A program made the position numbers and the translations under genes. From NCBI GenBank assembly GCA_945867285.1, contig CAMBHX010000111.1, positions 1 through 5,112 of the forward strand: 5,112 bases of DNA, given 5' to 3'. Positions 1 to 4,733 of the stretch are shown piece by piece; position 1 is the stretch's first letter; each line of letters starts with the position of its first letter. This stretch comes from Sulfuricurvum sp. IAE1. Lineage in GTDB: Bacteria > Campylobacterota > Campylobacteria > Campylobacterales > Sulfurimonadaceae. Below the pieces are notes generated by a model. The model did no database searches. It saw nothing but the letters and a program-made list of their open reading frames with translations, and was not told where the DNA came from.

Positions 1-942
1 CCTGGTTCTGATGGAGCTCTTAGTGGTGTTTCTGATGCTAAGCTTCGTGCGAAAGAGGTAGGATTCCCCGTTATTCTTAAAGCTGCTGCTGGTGGTGGTG
101 GACGTGGAATGCGTGTCGTCGAAGAAGAGGGCGGTATTGAAAATGCATTTTTAGCTGCTGAAGCAGAAGCCATTGGAGCGTTTGGCGATGGAACCATCTA
201 TATGGAGAAATTCATCAAAAATCCTCGTCATATCGAAGTGCAGGTGATTGCTGATAGTCATGGTAATGTCTTGCATATCGGTGAGCGTGATTGTTCTATG
301 CAGCGTCGTCATCAAAAACTTATCGAAGAATCACCTGCTGTTGCATTAACTCCTGAAATTCGAGCCGAATTACATGCATCTGCTGTGCGTGCAACCAAGT
401 ATATAAAATACGAGGGTGCTGGAACATTTGAATATCTTCTTGATGCAGATAAAAATTTCTATTTTATGGAAATGAACACCCGTCTTCAAGTAGAACATAC
501 GGTTTCAGAGATGGTAAGTGGTTTGGATTTGATTGAGATGATGATTCGTGTGGCTCAGGGTGAGGTGCTGCCAGCGCAAGAGACTGTAGTGCTCACAGGG
601 CACTCCATAGAGTGTCGTATTACTGCAGAAGATCCTATTCGATTTTTACCAAGTCCGGGGAAGATTACTCAATGGATCGCACCAGGCGGACGTAATGTTC
701 GTATCGATACTCATGCGCATGCGGGTTATGTTGTCCCATCAACGTATGATTCGATGGTAGGAAAGCTCATCGTGTATGGCAAAGACCGTGATGATGCGAT
801 TGCTCGTATGCACCGTGCTCTTAGTGAGTTTACGGTGGAGGGGATCCGTACTACCATACCTTTTCACCAAAAAATGATGAAAAATCCTGATTTTATCAAT
901 AACAACTTCGATACAAAATACCTAGAAAATTATCAAGGGTAA
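1..942 (+). CDS. accC: Biotin carboxylase subunit of acetyl-CoA carboxylase, 5'-truncated by the window edge
   Basis: AccC carries out the ATP- and bicarbonate-dependent carboxylation of biotin on AccB, the first half-reaction of acetyl-CoA carboxylase in cytosolic fatty-acid synthesis. The frame is open from base 1, beginning PGSDGAL, which aligns near residue 132 of the 449-residue E. coli protein, so about 130 N-terminal residues are missing and 313 are present. Visible ATP-grasp features are the lysine and glycine-rich loop VILKAAAGGGGRGMR (residues 24-38 of the fragment), the NPRHIEVQV segment, RDCSMQRRHQK, the metal/catalytic motif EMNTRLQVEH (from residue 157) and ECRITAEDP carrying the conserved Arg. 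The C-terminal YDSMVGKLIVYG and EGIRTTIPFH segments are typical of the biotin-carboxylase C domain. No break is seen, and the end at YQG gives a normal C-terminus. Homologous biotin carboxylase subunits of pyruvate or 2-oxoglutarate carboxylase cannot be excluded from this fragment alone. The neighbouring Cj1289-like gene and gltX support accC, with accB expected just upstream, outside the window. Confidence 0.95.
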   Translation, partial: PGSDGALSGVSDAKLRAKEVGFPVILKAAAGGGGRGMRVVEEEGGIENAFLAAEAEAIGAFGDGTIYMEKFIKNPRHIEVQVIADSHGNVLHIGERDCSMQRRHQKLIEESPAVALTPEIRAELHASAVRATKYIKYEGAGTFEYLLDADKNFYFMEMNTRLQVEHTVSEMVSGLDLIEMMIRVAQGEVLPAQETVVLTGHSIECRITAEDPIRFLPSPGKITQWIAPGGRNVRIDTHAHAGYVVPSTYDSMVGKLIVYGKDRDDAIARMHRALSEFTVEGIRTTIPFHQKMMKNPDFINNNFDTKYLENYQG

Positions 943-943
943 T

Positions 944-962
944 GATTGCCTTTATGGCAATC
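944..962. terminator. Short hairpin between convergent accC and the SurA-like gene (weak terminator candidate)
   Basis: A perfect 7-bp inverted repeat, GATTGCC (944-950) and GGCAATC (956-962), encloses a 5-nt loop. It begins two bases after the accC stop and overlaps the stop codon (952-954) of the gene on the minus strand. Neither side is followed by a T tract, so it is not a canonical intrinsic terminator. It may act as a 3' mRNA end stabiliser or in factor-dependent termination. Confidence 0.35.
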
Positions 963-1785
963 GCAATACCTTAATATCTGCACTTAATCGTAGGCGTGTA
1001 AAATAGTCATTGAGCACTTGATTGCGCTTCTCTCCCATAATCATATTGTCAATCTGTGGTCGAAGGAAATCGAGATTCTCGGTGATGATGTTTTTCTTGT
1101 CTCTCATATAAAAACTTACATATCCATTTTTACCATTAGGGAGAATAGGACCGAATTTCCCCACTTCAATTTTATTGAGTATTCCTGCTAATTGCGGGTT
1201 TATATTAGCGGAGGAAATAGTCTCATCTTTGGTTCCGATACCTTCAATATTGTGCATGGGATCGTTGATTTTTGCTTGTAGAGCTTCAGGTGATGCGGCA
1301 CTATAGGTCGTTAAAAGATAGTTTTCAGGACGTGAAAATTCATCGATATGGAGTTGGTAATATTCTGATTGTTCAGATGCAGTTGGCTGTGCCATTTTAG
1401 AAAAAGCGATGGTATTGTAGAGTTTTTGACCCAACAAAGACTCTTCGACTCTTAATGTTAACTGCTCTTTATCAACTCCACGTGCACGTTGCATGGCATC
1501 ATAAAATTGATCGATAGTGAGATTGTTTTGTTTTGCCATTTTTTCAAGCTCTTCTTGCGTTTCTGCAGGTGTCACGCTAAGTTTTTTTTCAGAGGCTTCA
1601 AGTTGTTCGAGCTTTTTGCGAATCAGTGTGTCGGCACTTTGTTGAGCGTTGGTTTTGCTTAATTGCATCTCTTGTTGTATTTCATAGAGGGTAATAGGGT
1701 TATTCTTGACCATAATAGCAACACCGCCAATCGGTGCGCTCCACAACGAGGTGAGCAAGAGAGTGGATAGTAGCAGTGAACGCAT
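952..1785 (-). CDS. Secreted SurA-like periplasmic chaperone with reduced parvulin region (Cj1289-like)
   Basis: The 277-residue product starts with a signal peptide (MRSLLLSTLLLTSLWSA, residues 1-17), so it acts in the periplasm. Residues about 20-130 resemble the SurA N-terminal chaperone fold: a short VAIMVKNNPITLYEI strand-turn, then charged amphipathic helices including NNLTIDQFYDAM. Residues about 151-230 occupy the parvulin peptidyl-prolyl isomerase position. They are shorter than a usual parvulin and match it only loosely (EGIGTKDE..., VGKFGPILPNGKNGYVSFYM). A closing helix (237-266) resembles the C-terminal helix that packs onto the SurA chaperone core. The family binds unfolded outer-membrane and periplasmic proteins. 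The ATG at 1785 is chosen because AGGAG lies 5 nt upstream and the signal peptide follows at once. An in-frame extension to 1917 would lack a signal peptide start and overlap gltX. The gene lies between accC and gltX on the opposite strand, as I recall for C. jejuni Cj1289. Assignment to the family is fairly firm; isomerase activity is unproven. Confidence 0.85.
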   Translation of the reverse strand: MRSLLLSTLLLTSLWSAPIGGVAIMVKNNPITLYEIQQEMQLSKTNAQQSADTLIRKKLEQLEASEKKLSVTPAETQEELEKMAKQNNLTIDQFYDAMQRARGVDKEQLTLRVEESLLGQKLYNTIAFSKMAQPTASEQSEYYQLHIDEFSRPENYLLTTYSAASPEALQAKINDPMHNIEGIGTKDETISSANINPQLAGILNKIEVGKFGPILPNGKNGYVSFYMRDKKNIITENLDFLRPQIDNMIMGEKRNQVLNDYFTRLRLSADIKVLRLP

Positions 1786-1790
1786 TTTGG

Positions 1791-1795
1791 CTCCT
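1791..1795 (-). promoter_or_regulatory. Ribosome binding site fixing the start of the SurA-like gene
   Basis: On the minus strand AGGAG precedes the ATG at 1785 by 5 nt. It selects this start over the longer open frame beginning at 1917, which would run into gltX coding sequence on the other strand. Confidence 0.8.
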
Positions 1796-1810
1796 AGGGG
1801 AAAGTGGCTT

Positions 1811-1838
1811 ATTTTACCCGCTTTTAACCAAGGTTCAA
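1811..1838 (-). promoter_or_regulatory. Candidate sigma-70 promoter for the SurA-like gene
   Basis: Read on the minus strand, TTGAAC (1838-1833) and TAAAAT (1816-1811) are separated by 16 nt. This is close to the TTGACA/TATAAT consensus. Transcription would begin near 1804, giving a leader of about 20 nt that contains the AGGAG site. Position in the divergent gap and proximity to the start support it; no experimental evidence is available. Confidence 0.55.
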
Positions 1839-1872
1839 CTAAAATTCGGTAATTGTAAAAAAGGATTTTTCT

Positions 1873-3258
1873 ATGGTAGTAACACGTTTCGCCCCAAGCC
1901 CTACGGGATATTTGCACATTGGCGGTTTACGCACGGCATTGCTGTCGTATCTTTGGGCACGCAAAAATGGGGGTAAATTTTTACTACGTATTGAGGATAC
2001 TGATTTTAGTCGTAATGATGAAGCAGCTGCGTTAGCAATCGTAGAAGCCTTTAAATGGGTAGGATTAGAGCATGATGGCGCTATAGAGTATCAATCTTCT
2101 CGCTTGAGTATCTATCAAGAGCACGTTCAAAAGCTCCTCGATGAAGGAAAAGCCTACAAATGTTATATGAGCCGAGAAGAGCTTGATGCACTACGCTCGG
2201 AGCAAATGGAGCGCAAAGAGCGTGCTAAATACGACAATCGCTACCGTGATTTTACTGGTACGCCTCCTGAGGGTCGTGACGCAGTTATACGCATTAAGGC
2301 ACCGCTGGAGGGGTCGATTACGGTTCACGATGGTGTCAAAGGGGATGTTGTTTTTAACGTCGCTGATATTTTGGATGATTTTGTCATTGCCCGTAGTGAT
2401 GGGACGCCAACTTATAATTTTGTAGTTGCAGTAGATGATGCTCTTATGGGAGTCACGGATGTTATTCGTGGGGACGATCATCTCTCTAATACGCCTAAAC
2501 AAATCGTGGTCTACAATGCTCTTGGATTTACGTTGCCAAAGTTTTTTCATGTTCCGATGATTCACAATAGTGAAGGAAAAAAACTTTCCAAGCGTGATGG
2601 CGCAACCGATGTGATGATGTATAAAACTATGGGGTATACGCCGCAAGCCTTGTTGAACTTTTTGGTGCGTCTTGGATGGAGTCATGGGGATCAGGAGGTT
2701 TTCTCCAGAACAGAGATGTTGGAGCTGTTTGATCCTAGTGATATCAACCGCTCTGCATCGGTGTACAATACTGACAAGCTTGATTGGCTCAATTCCCATT
2801 ATCTTAAAAATACTCCTAATAGTGTGTTGTGTGAATTGCTGGAGTTCCATGGGATTACTTTGGTGAGTCACGATAAGCGGGAGATTTTGCTGGATACGAT
2901 CAAAGAGCGAGCTAAAACACTAGTAGAGATGGCTGCTTTAATCAATGAAGTTCTGGTGCGTCCAATAGCATTTGATGAGGCAGCTCTTAAAAAAGGGTTC
3001 AAGGAAGATAGTAGAGCGGTTTTGGAGAATTTTGCAACGGTACTCAAAGAAACAAGCGAACTTCATTTGCCAAGTGATTACCATCATATTATGGAAAAAG
3101 TGGTCACTGATATGGGGATCGGATTTGGAAAAATAGGGCAACCCTTGCGTGTGGCATTGCTCGGTAAACTCTCAGGTCCTGGACTAGACAGTGTGATGGC
3201 GATTATTGGTGTCGAGGAAACATTGGCACGAATTGATGCTTTATTGAAGCTAAAATAG
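1873..3258 (+). CDS. gltX: Glutamyl-tRNA synthetase, probably the GltX2 paralogue
   Basis: This class I aminoacyl-tRNA synthetase attaches glutamate to tRNA in the cytosol. It is 461 residues, full length for bacterial GluRS. Motifs in order are RFAPSPTGYLHIGG with the HIGH-type signature at 15-18, RIEDTD (39-44), GTPTYNF (177-183), VIRGDDHLSNTPKQ (from 197) and the KMSKS-type KLSKR at 237-241. Residues from about 310 form the anticodon-binding helical domain. The four-ligand zinc site of E. coli GluRS is not apparent: the region after KAYKCYMS has one cysteine. Start ATG 1873 follows AAGGA (1861-1865) by 7 nt. A TAAAAT box at 1840-1845 is a possible -10, but no good -35 is seen. Campylobacterota often carry two GluRS. 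In H. pylori GltX2 charges tRNA-Gln, whose Glu is then amidated by GatCAB. The HIGG/KLSKR motifs and the accC/Cj1289 context match GltX2 as I remember it, so this copy may be the tRNA-Gln-specific one (inference). Confidence 0.95.
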   Translation: MVVTRFAPSPTGYLHIGGLRTALLSYLWARKNGGKFLLRIEDTDFSRNDEAAALAIVEAFKWVGLEHDGAIEYQSSRLSIYQEHVQKLLDEGKAYKCYMSREELDALRSEQMERKERAKYDNRYRDFTGTPPEGRDAVIRIKAPLEGSITVHDGVKGDVVFNVADILDDFVIARSDGTPTYNFVVAVDDALMGVTDVIRGDDHLSNTPKQIVVYNALGFTLPKFFHVPMIHNSEGKKLSKRDGATDVMMYKTMGYTPQALLNFLVRLGWSHGDQEVFSRTEMLELFDPSDINRSASVYNTDKLDWLNSHYLKNTPNSVLCELLEFHGITLVSHDKREILLDTIKERAKTLVEMAALINEVLVRPIAFDEAALKKGFKEDSRAVLENFATVLKETSELHLPSDYHHIMEKVVTDMGIGFGKIGQPLRVALLGKLSGPGLDSVMAIIGVEETLARIDALLKLK

Positions 3259-3272
3259 GGATATTTGTCCCT
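3257..3272 (-). terminator. Weak terminator candidate for mqnA overlapping the gltX stop codon
   Basis: AGGGA (3257-3261) and TCCCT (3268-3272) form a 5-bp stem with a 6-nt loop. Read on the minus strand, the stem is followed by ATTTTA, a modest U-rich stretch, so it could end mqnA transcripts about 40-50 nt after the mqnA stop. The DNA involved is the stop codon and immediate 3' flank of gltX. The stem is short and the U run broken, so confidence is low. Confidence 0.3.
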
Positions 3273-3309
3273 GCTATTAAAATGGATGCATTCGTTTTAG
3301 TGTATAACA

Positions 3310-3996
3310 TTAATGGTATCGTATGTCTCTCAAAGAGGGGTGGAGTCCCCTCTTTTTTGCTTCTTGAATAAATCTTTTGTATCCTCTGCGTTCTTTTTCC
3401 CCTACTGTATAGCTGATAAATCTTAGATAGTGGCTGATTTGCTGATGTGTGAGCTGGCTTTTATGTGATGCTTCGGACAAAATATAGTAGGGTATTTTTA
3501 TTTTTTGTCTACCAAAGGCCATGCTGAGGCGTTTGAGCTCATCGGTGTGATGATGGGTGCAAAGAAACGCAAAGACAAATGGTAGTCCTGTCCGTTCATG
3601 CCAAAGCTTTCCTAAGTCGATATGTTCCCTTCCACTGTAAAAATAGCGTAACGCCTTGTCCCCTATAAGTACCTCACCGTGAATGTCAAGTAGTTGCGCT
3701 AGCAGGTTTGAAGATGCAGAATCGGAATCTTTTTTATCTTCACTAGACGGCAAAGCAAGGACACTTAGCACTTCACGTTTCGCCACAATACCGATGTTGA
3801 AGTGATGGCAGTTTTGTGCAGTTATACTAGAGATAAACGCTGCATTAATACGCCGTGCAGCAAAAGAGCGATTCAGTGCAGAGGGGACACCTTTGTGGTA
3901 ATTGAGGGTTTGGTGAATACGGGTACTTTTGGCATAGCGTTTCATAAATACATGAAATGGTAAGAGATTAATAAAATCTATTTTTCCGAATATCAC
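3310..3996 (-). CDS. mqnA: Chorismate dehydratase MqnA (futalosine pathway of menaquinone synthesis)
   Basis: MqnA removes water from chorismate to give 3-[(1-carboxyvinyl)oxy]benzoate, the entry step of the futalosine route to menaquinone, in the cytosol. Family signatures are visible in order (numbering from the chosen start): GKIDFINLLP near the N-terminus with its conserved Asn10, GVPSALN (36-42), AFISSI (53-58), LIGDKAL (110-116), LWHERTGLPFVF (131-142), IPYYIL (168-173) and the GEKERRG segment near 200. The fold is that of a periplasmic-binding-protein-like two-lobe protein without a signal peptide. At 228 residues it is in the short size class I expect for Campylobacterota, below the roughly 270-280 of many other MqnA. 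The start is taken as GTG 3996, because AAGG lies 8 nt upstream and the protein then begins MIFGKID. The TTG at 4002 would leave too short a spacing. The last ten residues (HPSLRDIRYH) follow the usual family end and are encoded by the gltX terminator region. The gene faces gltX and diverges from moaD. Confidence 0.9.
   Translation of the reverse strand: MIFGKIDFINLLPFHVFMKRYAKSTRIHQTLNYHKGVPSALNRSFAARRINAAFISSITAQNCHHFNIGIVAKREVLSVLALPSSEDKKDSDSASSNLLAQLLDIHGEVLIGDKALRYFYSGREHIDLGKLWHERTGLPFVFAFLCTHHHTDELKRLSMAFGRQKIKIPYYILSEASHKSQLTHQQISHYLRFISYTVGEKERRGYKRFIQEAKKRGLHPSLRDIRYH
3332..3358 (+). terminator. Rho-independent terminator of gltX, located inside the mqnA coding end
   Basis: AAAGAGGGG (3332-3340) and CCCCTCTTT (3347-3355) form a perfect 9-bp stem with a 6-nt loop. 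The 3' arm runs into a T tract ending at 3358, a classic intrinsic terminator for rightward transcription from gltX. On the minus strand the hairpin is followed by GAGAGAC, not U residues, so it should not stop mqnA transcription. It lies about 75 nt past the gltX stop, within the last codons of mqnA on the opposite strand. Confidence 0.85.
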
Positions 3997-4003
3997 AATC
4001 AAG

Positions 4004-4010
4004 ACCTTTT
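4004..4010 (-). promoter_or_regulatory. Ribosome binding site that favours the GTG start of mqnA
   Basis: On the minus strand AAAAGGT contains AAGG (4008-4005), with 8 nt to GTG 3996 but only 2 nt to the alternative TTG 4002. An upstream ATG (4013-4011) is out of frame and stops after four codons, so it is not a usable start. Confidence 0.6.
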
Positions 4011-4025
4011 CATTAAAGAGGTGCT

Positions 4026-4031
4026 ATTATA
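4026..4031 (-). promoter_or_regulatory. Candidate -10 box for mqnA
   Basis: A perfect TATAAT on the minus strand lies 29 nt before the proposed GTG start. It predicts transcription from about 4019 and a leader near 22 nt that includes the ribosome binding site. No clear -35 hexamer is visible 16-18 nt upstream, which is common in Campylobacterota promoters. Confidence 0.55.
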
Positions 4032-4033
4032 CT
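4028..4033 (+). promoter_or_regulatory. Candidate -10 box for the moaD-moaE-moeA operon
   Basis: TATACT on the plus strand would start transcription near 4040, leaving a leader of about 24 nt before the moaD ATG. TTTTCA (4007-4012) with a 15-nt spacer is only a weak -35. The leader is far too short to hold a molybdenum-cofactor (moco) riboswitch. The box shares four base pairs with the minus-strand -10 of mqnA. Confidence 0.4.
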
Positions 4034-4063
4034 CCAACAAGAGAATAATTTAGAGGTATTTTG

Positions 4064-4285
4064 ATGATAACAGTAGAATTTTTGGGACCCATTGGAAAGC
4101 CTGCTATGACAATGGAAGCGAATACACTGCACGATGTGGCCCGTGAAATAAAAAAAGATCCCAGTATGGCGCAGTGGATTGATAATTGTGCAGTAGCCGT
4201 TAATGATATGCTTGTCGGCTCTTTGGATACACCTCTGTCAGAGGGTGACAAAGTGTCACTACTCCCTCCGGTATGCGGGGGATGA
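4064..4285 (+). CDS. moaD: Molybdopterin synthase sulfur-carrier (small) subunit MoaD
   Basis: MoaD is the ubiquitin-like sulfur carrier of molybdopterin synthase. Its C-terminal glycine is activated and turned into a thiocarboxylate that supplies the dithiolene sulfurs of molybdopterin, acting with MoaE in the cytosol. The 73-residue product is slightly shorter than E. coli MoaD (81). It starts MITVEFLGPIG as a beta-grasp first strand, continues with a helix around TLHDVAREI (21-29), then CAVAVNDMLV and the turn LSEGDKVSLLPPVCGG. The essential terminal Gly-Gly is present. ATG 4064 is preferred over the adjacent TTG 4061 because AGAGG (4052-4056) lies 7 nt ahead. It is the first gene of the moa/moe cluster, its stop is one base from moaE, and it diverges from mqnA. 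ThiS-like sulfur carriers share the fold, but adjacency to moaE settles the role. Confidence 0.93.
   Translation: MITVEFLGPIGKPAMTMEANTLHDVAREIKKDPSMAQWIDNCAVAVNDMLVGSLDTPLSEGDKVSLLPPVCGG
4277..4281 (+). promoter_or_regulatory. Likely ribosome binding site for moaE formed by the Gly-Gly codons of moaD
   Basis: GGGGG lies 5 nt before the moaE ATG (4287) and can pair with the CCUCC anti-Shine-Dalgarno core through one G-U wobble. The same bases are the codons for the C-terminal di-glycine of MoaD. This suggests that moaD and moaE translation is coupled, fitting a complex of two MoaD and two MoaE subunits. Confidence 0.5.
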
Positions 4286-4286
4286 G

Positions 4287-4733
4287 ATGTTAGAGTTACA
4301 CGATGGGGCACTGAATGTCCCTGAAATACTCACTCGCTGGTACAGTGATGAATCGGCGTATAACTATGGTGCTTATATCCCATTTGTGGGAACTGTCCGT
4401 GATGAAGATGGGATTGACGGACTTAGTTTTGATGTATATGAGCCGATTTTGCTCTCCTGGTTTGAAACATGGTGTCTCAAAGTGGCACCTTTGGGAGCAA
4501 AGCTCAAAATGGCACATTCTAGAGGTGATGTACTGAATCACGAATCCAGTTATATCGCGGCTGTTTTTTCTCCTAAACGTCGTGTTGCCTTGGAGACGAT
4601 TGAACAGTTTGTGGAGGATTTCAAAGCCAGTGCTCCTATTTGGAAATATGATCTCAAAGAGGGTGAGCGCATTTATGCACGGGAACGTTCTACCGCCATT
4701 GCTGGGGCAGGGTTATTAGGAGAAAATAAATGA
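4287..4733 (+). CDS. moaE: Molybdopterin synthase catalytic (large) subunit MoaE
   Basis: MoaE binds cyclic pyranopterin monophosphate and, using sulfur from the MoaD thiocarboxylate, converts it to molybdopterin in the cytosol. The product is 148 residues, close to the 150 of E. coli. Visible family features are YIPFVGTVRDEDG (30-42; the E. coli counterpart reads TFTGKVR), YEP (51-53), the SPKRR segment (95-99) and DFKASAPIWK (111-120). The last places Lys113 and Lys120 at the spacing of E. coli active-site Lys119 and Lys126. By hand alignment, E. coli His103 in the SAHR segment is Lys97 here, whereas the following Arg is kept. A short tail (ERSTAIAGAGLLGENK) ends the protein. ATG 4287 is chosen because it sits one base after the moaD stop and gives the family length. 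The frame is open upstream to 4203, but that part overlaps moaD. Its stop overlaps the moeA start. Confidence 0.93.
   Translation: MLELHDGALNVPEILTRWYSDESAYNYGAYIPFVGTVRDEDGIDGLSFDVYEPILLSWFETWCLKVAPLGAKLKMAHSRGDVLNHESSYIAAVFSPKRRVALETIEQFVEDFKASAPIWKYDLKEGERIYARERSTAIAGAGLLGENK
4718..4722 (+). promoter_or_regulatory. Ribosome binding site of moeA inside the moaE 3' end
   Basis: AGGAG lies 7 nt before the moeA ATG (4730), within the last codons of moaE. Together with the ATGA stop/start overlap (4730-4733), this supports continuous operon translation and fixes the moeA start. Confidence 0.75.

Noticed and set aside
1786..1917. N-terminal extension of the SurA-like protein to a start at 1917
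   Set aside because: It would place 44 residues before a good signal peptide, run over the gltX start and include the candidate promoter. The ATG at 1785 has a strong ribosome binding site.
1776..1976. 66-codon plus-strand open frame spanning the SurA-like/gltX intergenic region
   Set aside because: It overlaps the signal-peptide end of one gene and the start of gltX in another frame. The product resembles nothing and carries no ribosome binding site that I could identify.
2191..2871. 226-codon open frame on the minus strand inside gltX
   Set aside because: It lies wholly antisense to a clearly conserved synthetase. The translation is rich in Ile, His and Arg with no recognisable domain, and there is no need for a second gene there.
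4017..4057. AGAGGT direct repeat (4017-4022 and 4052-4057) in the mqnA/moaD gap as a possible operator
   Set aside because: Six bases is too short to stand out, and the second copy is explained as the moaD ribosome binding site.
4034..4063. Molybdenum-cofactor riboswitch upstream of moaD
   Set aside because: The available leader is only about 24 nt and shows no structured element, far below the size of the known riboswitch.
4027..4311. 94-codon minus-strand open frame across moaD
   Set aside because: It is antisense to moaD and the moaE start, with a low-complexity Ser/Thr/Pro-rich translation typical of a shadow frame.
4296..4541. Pair of overlapping open frames on both strands inside moaE (plus 4315-4536)
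   Set aside because: Both are shadows of moaE, whose frame carries the conserved catalytic lysines and fits the family length.
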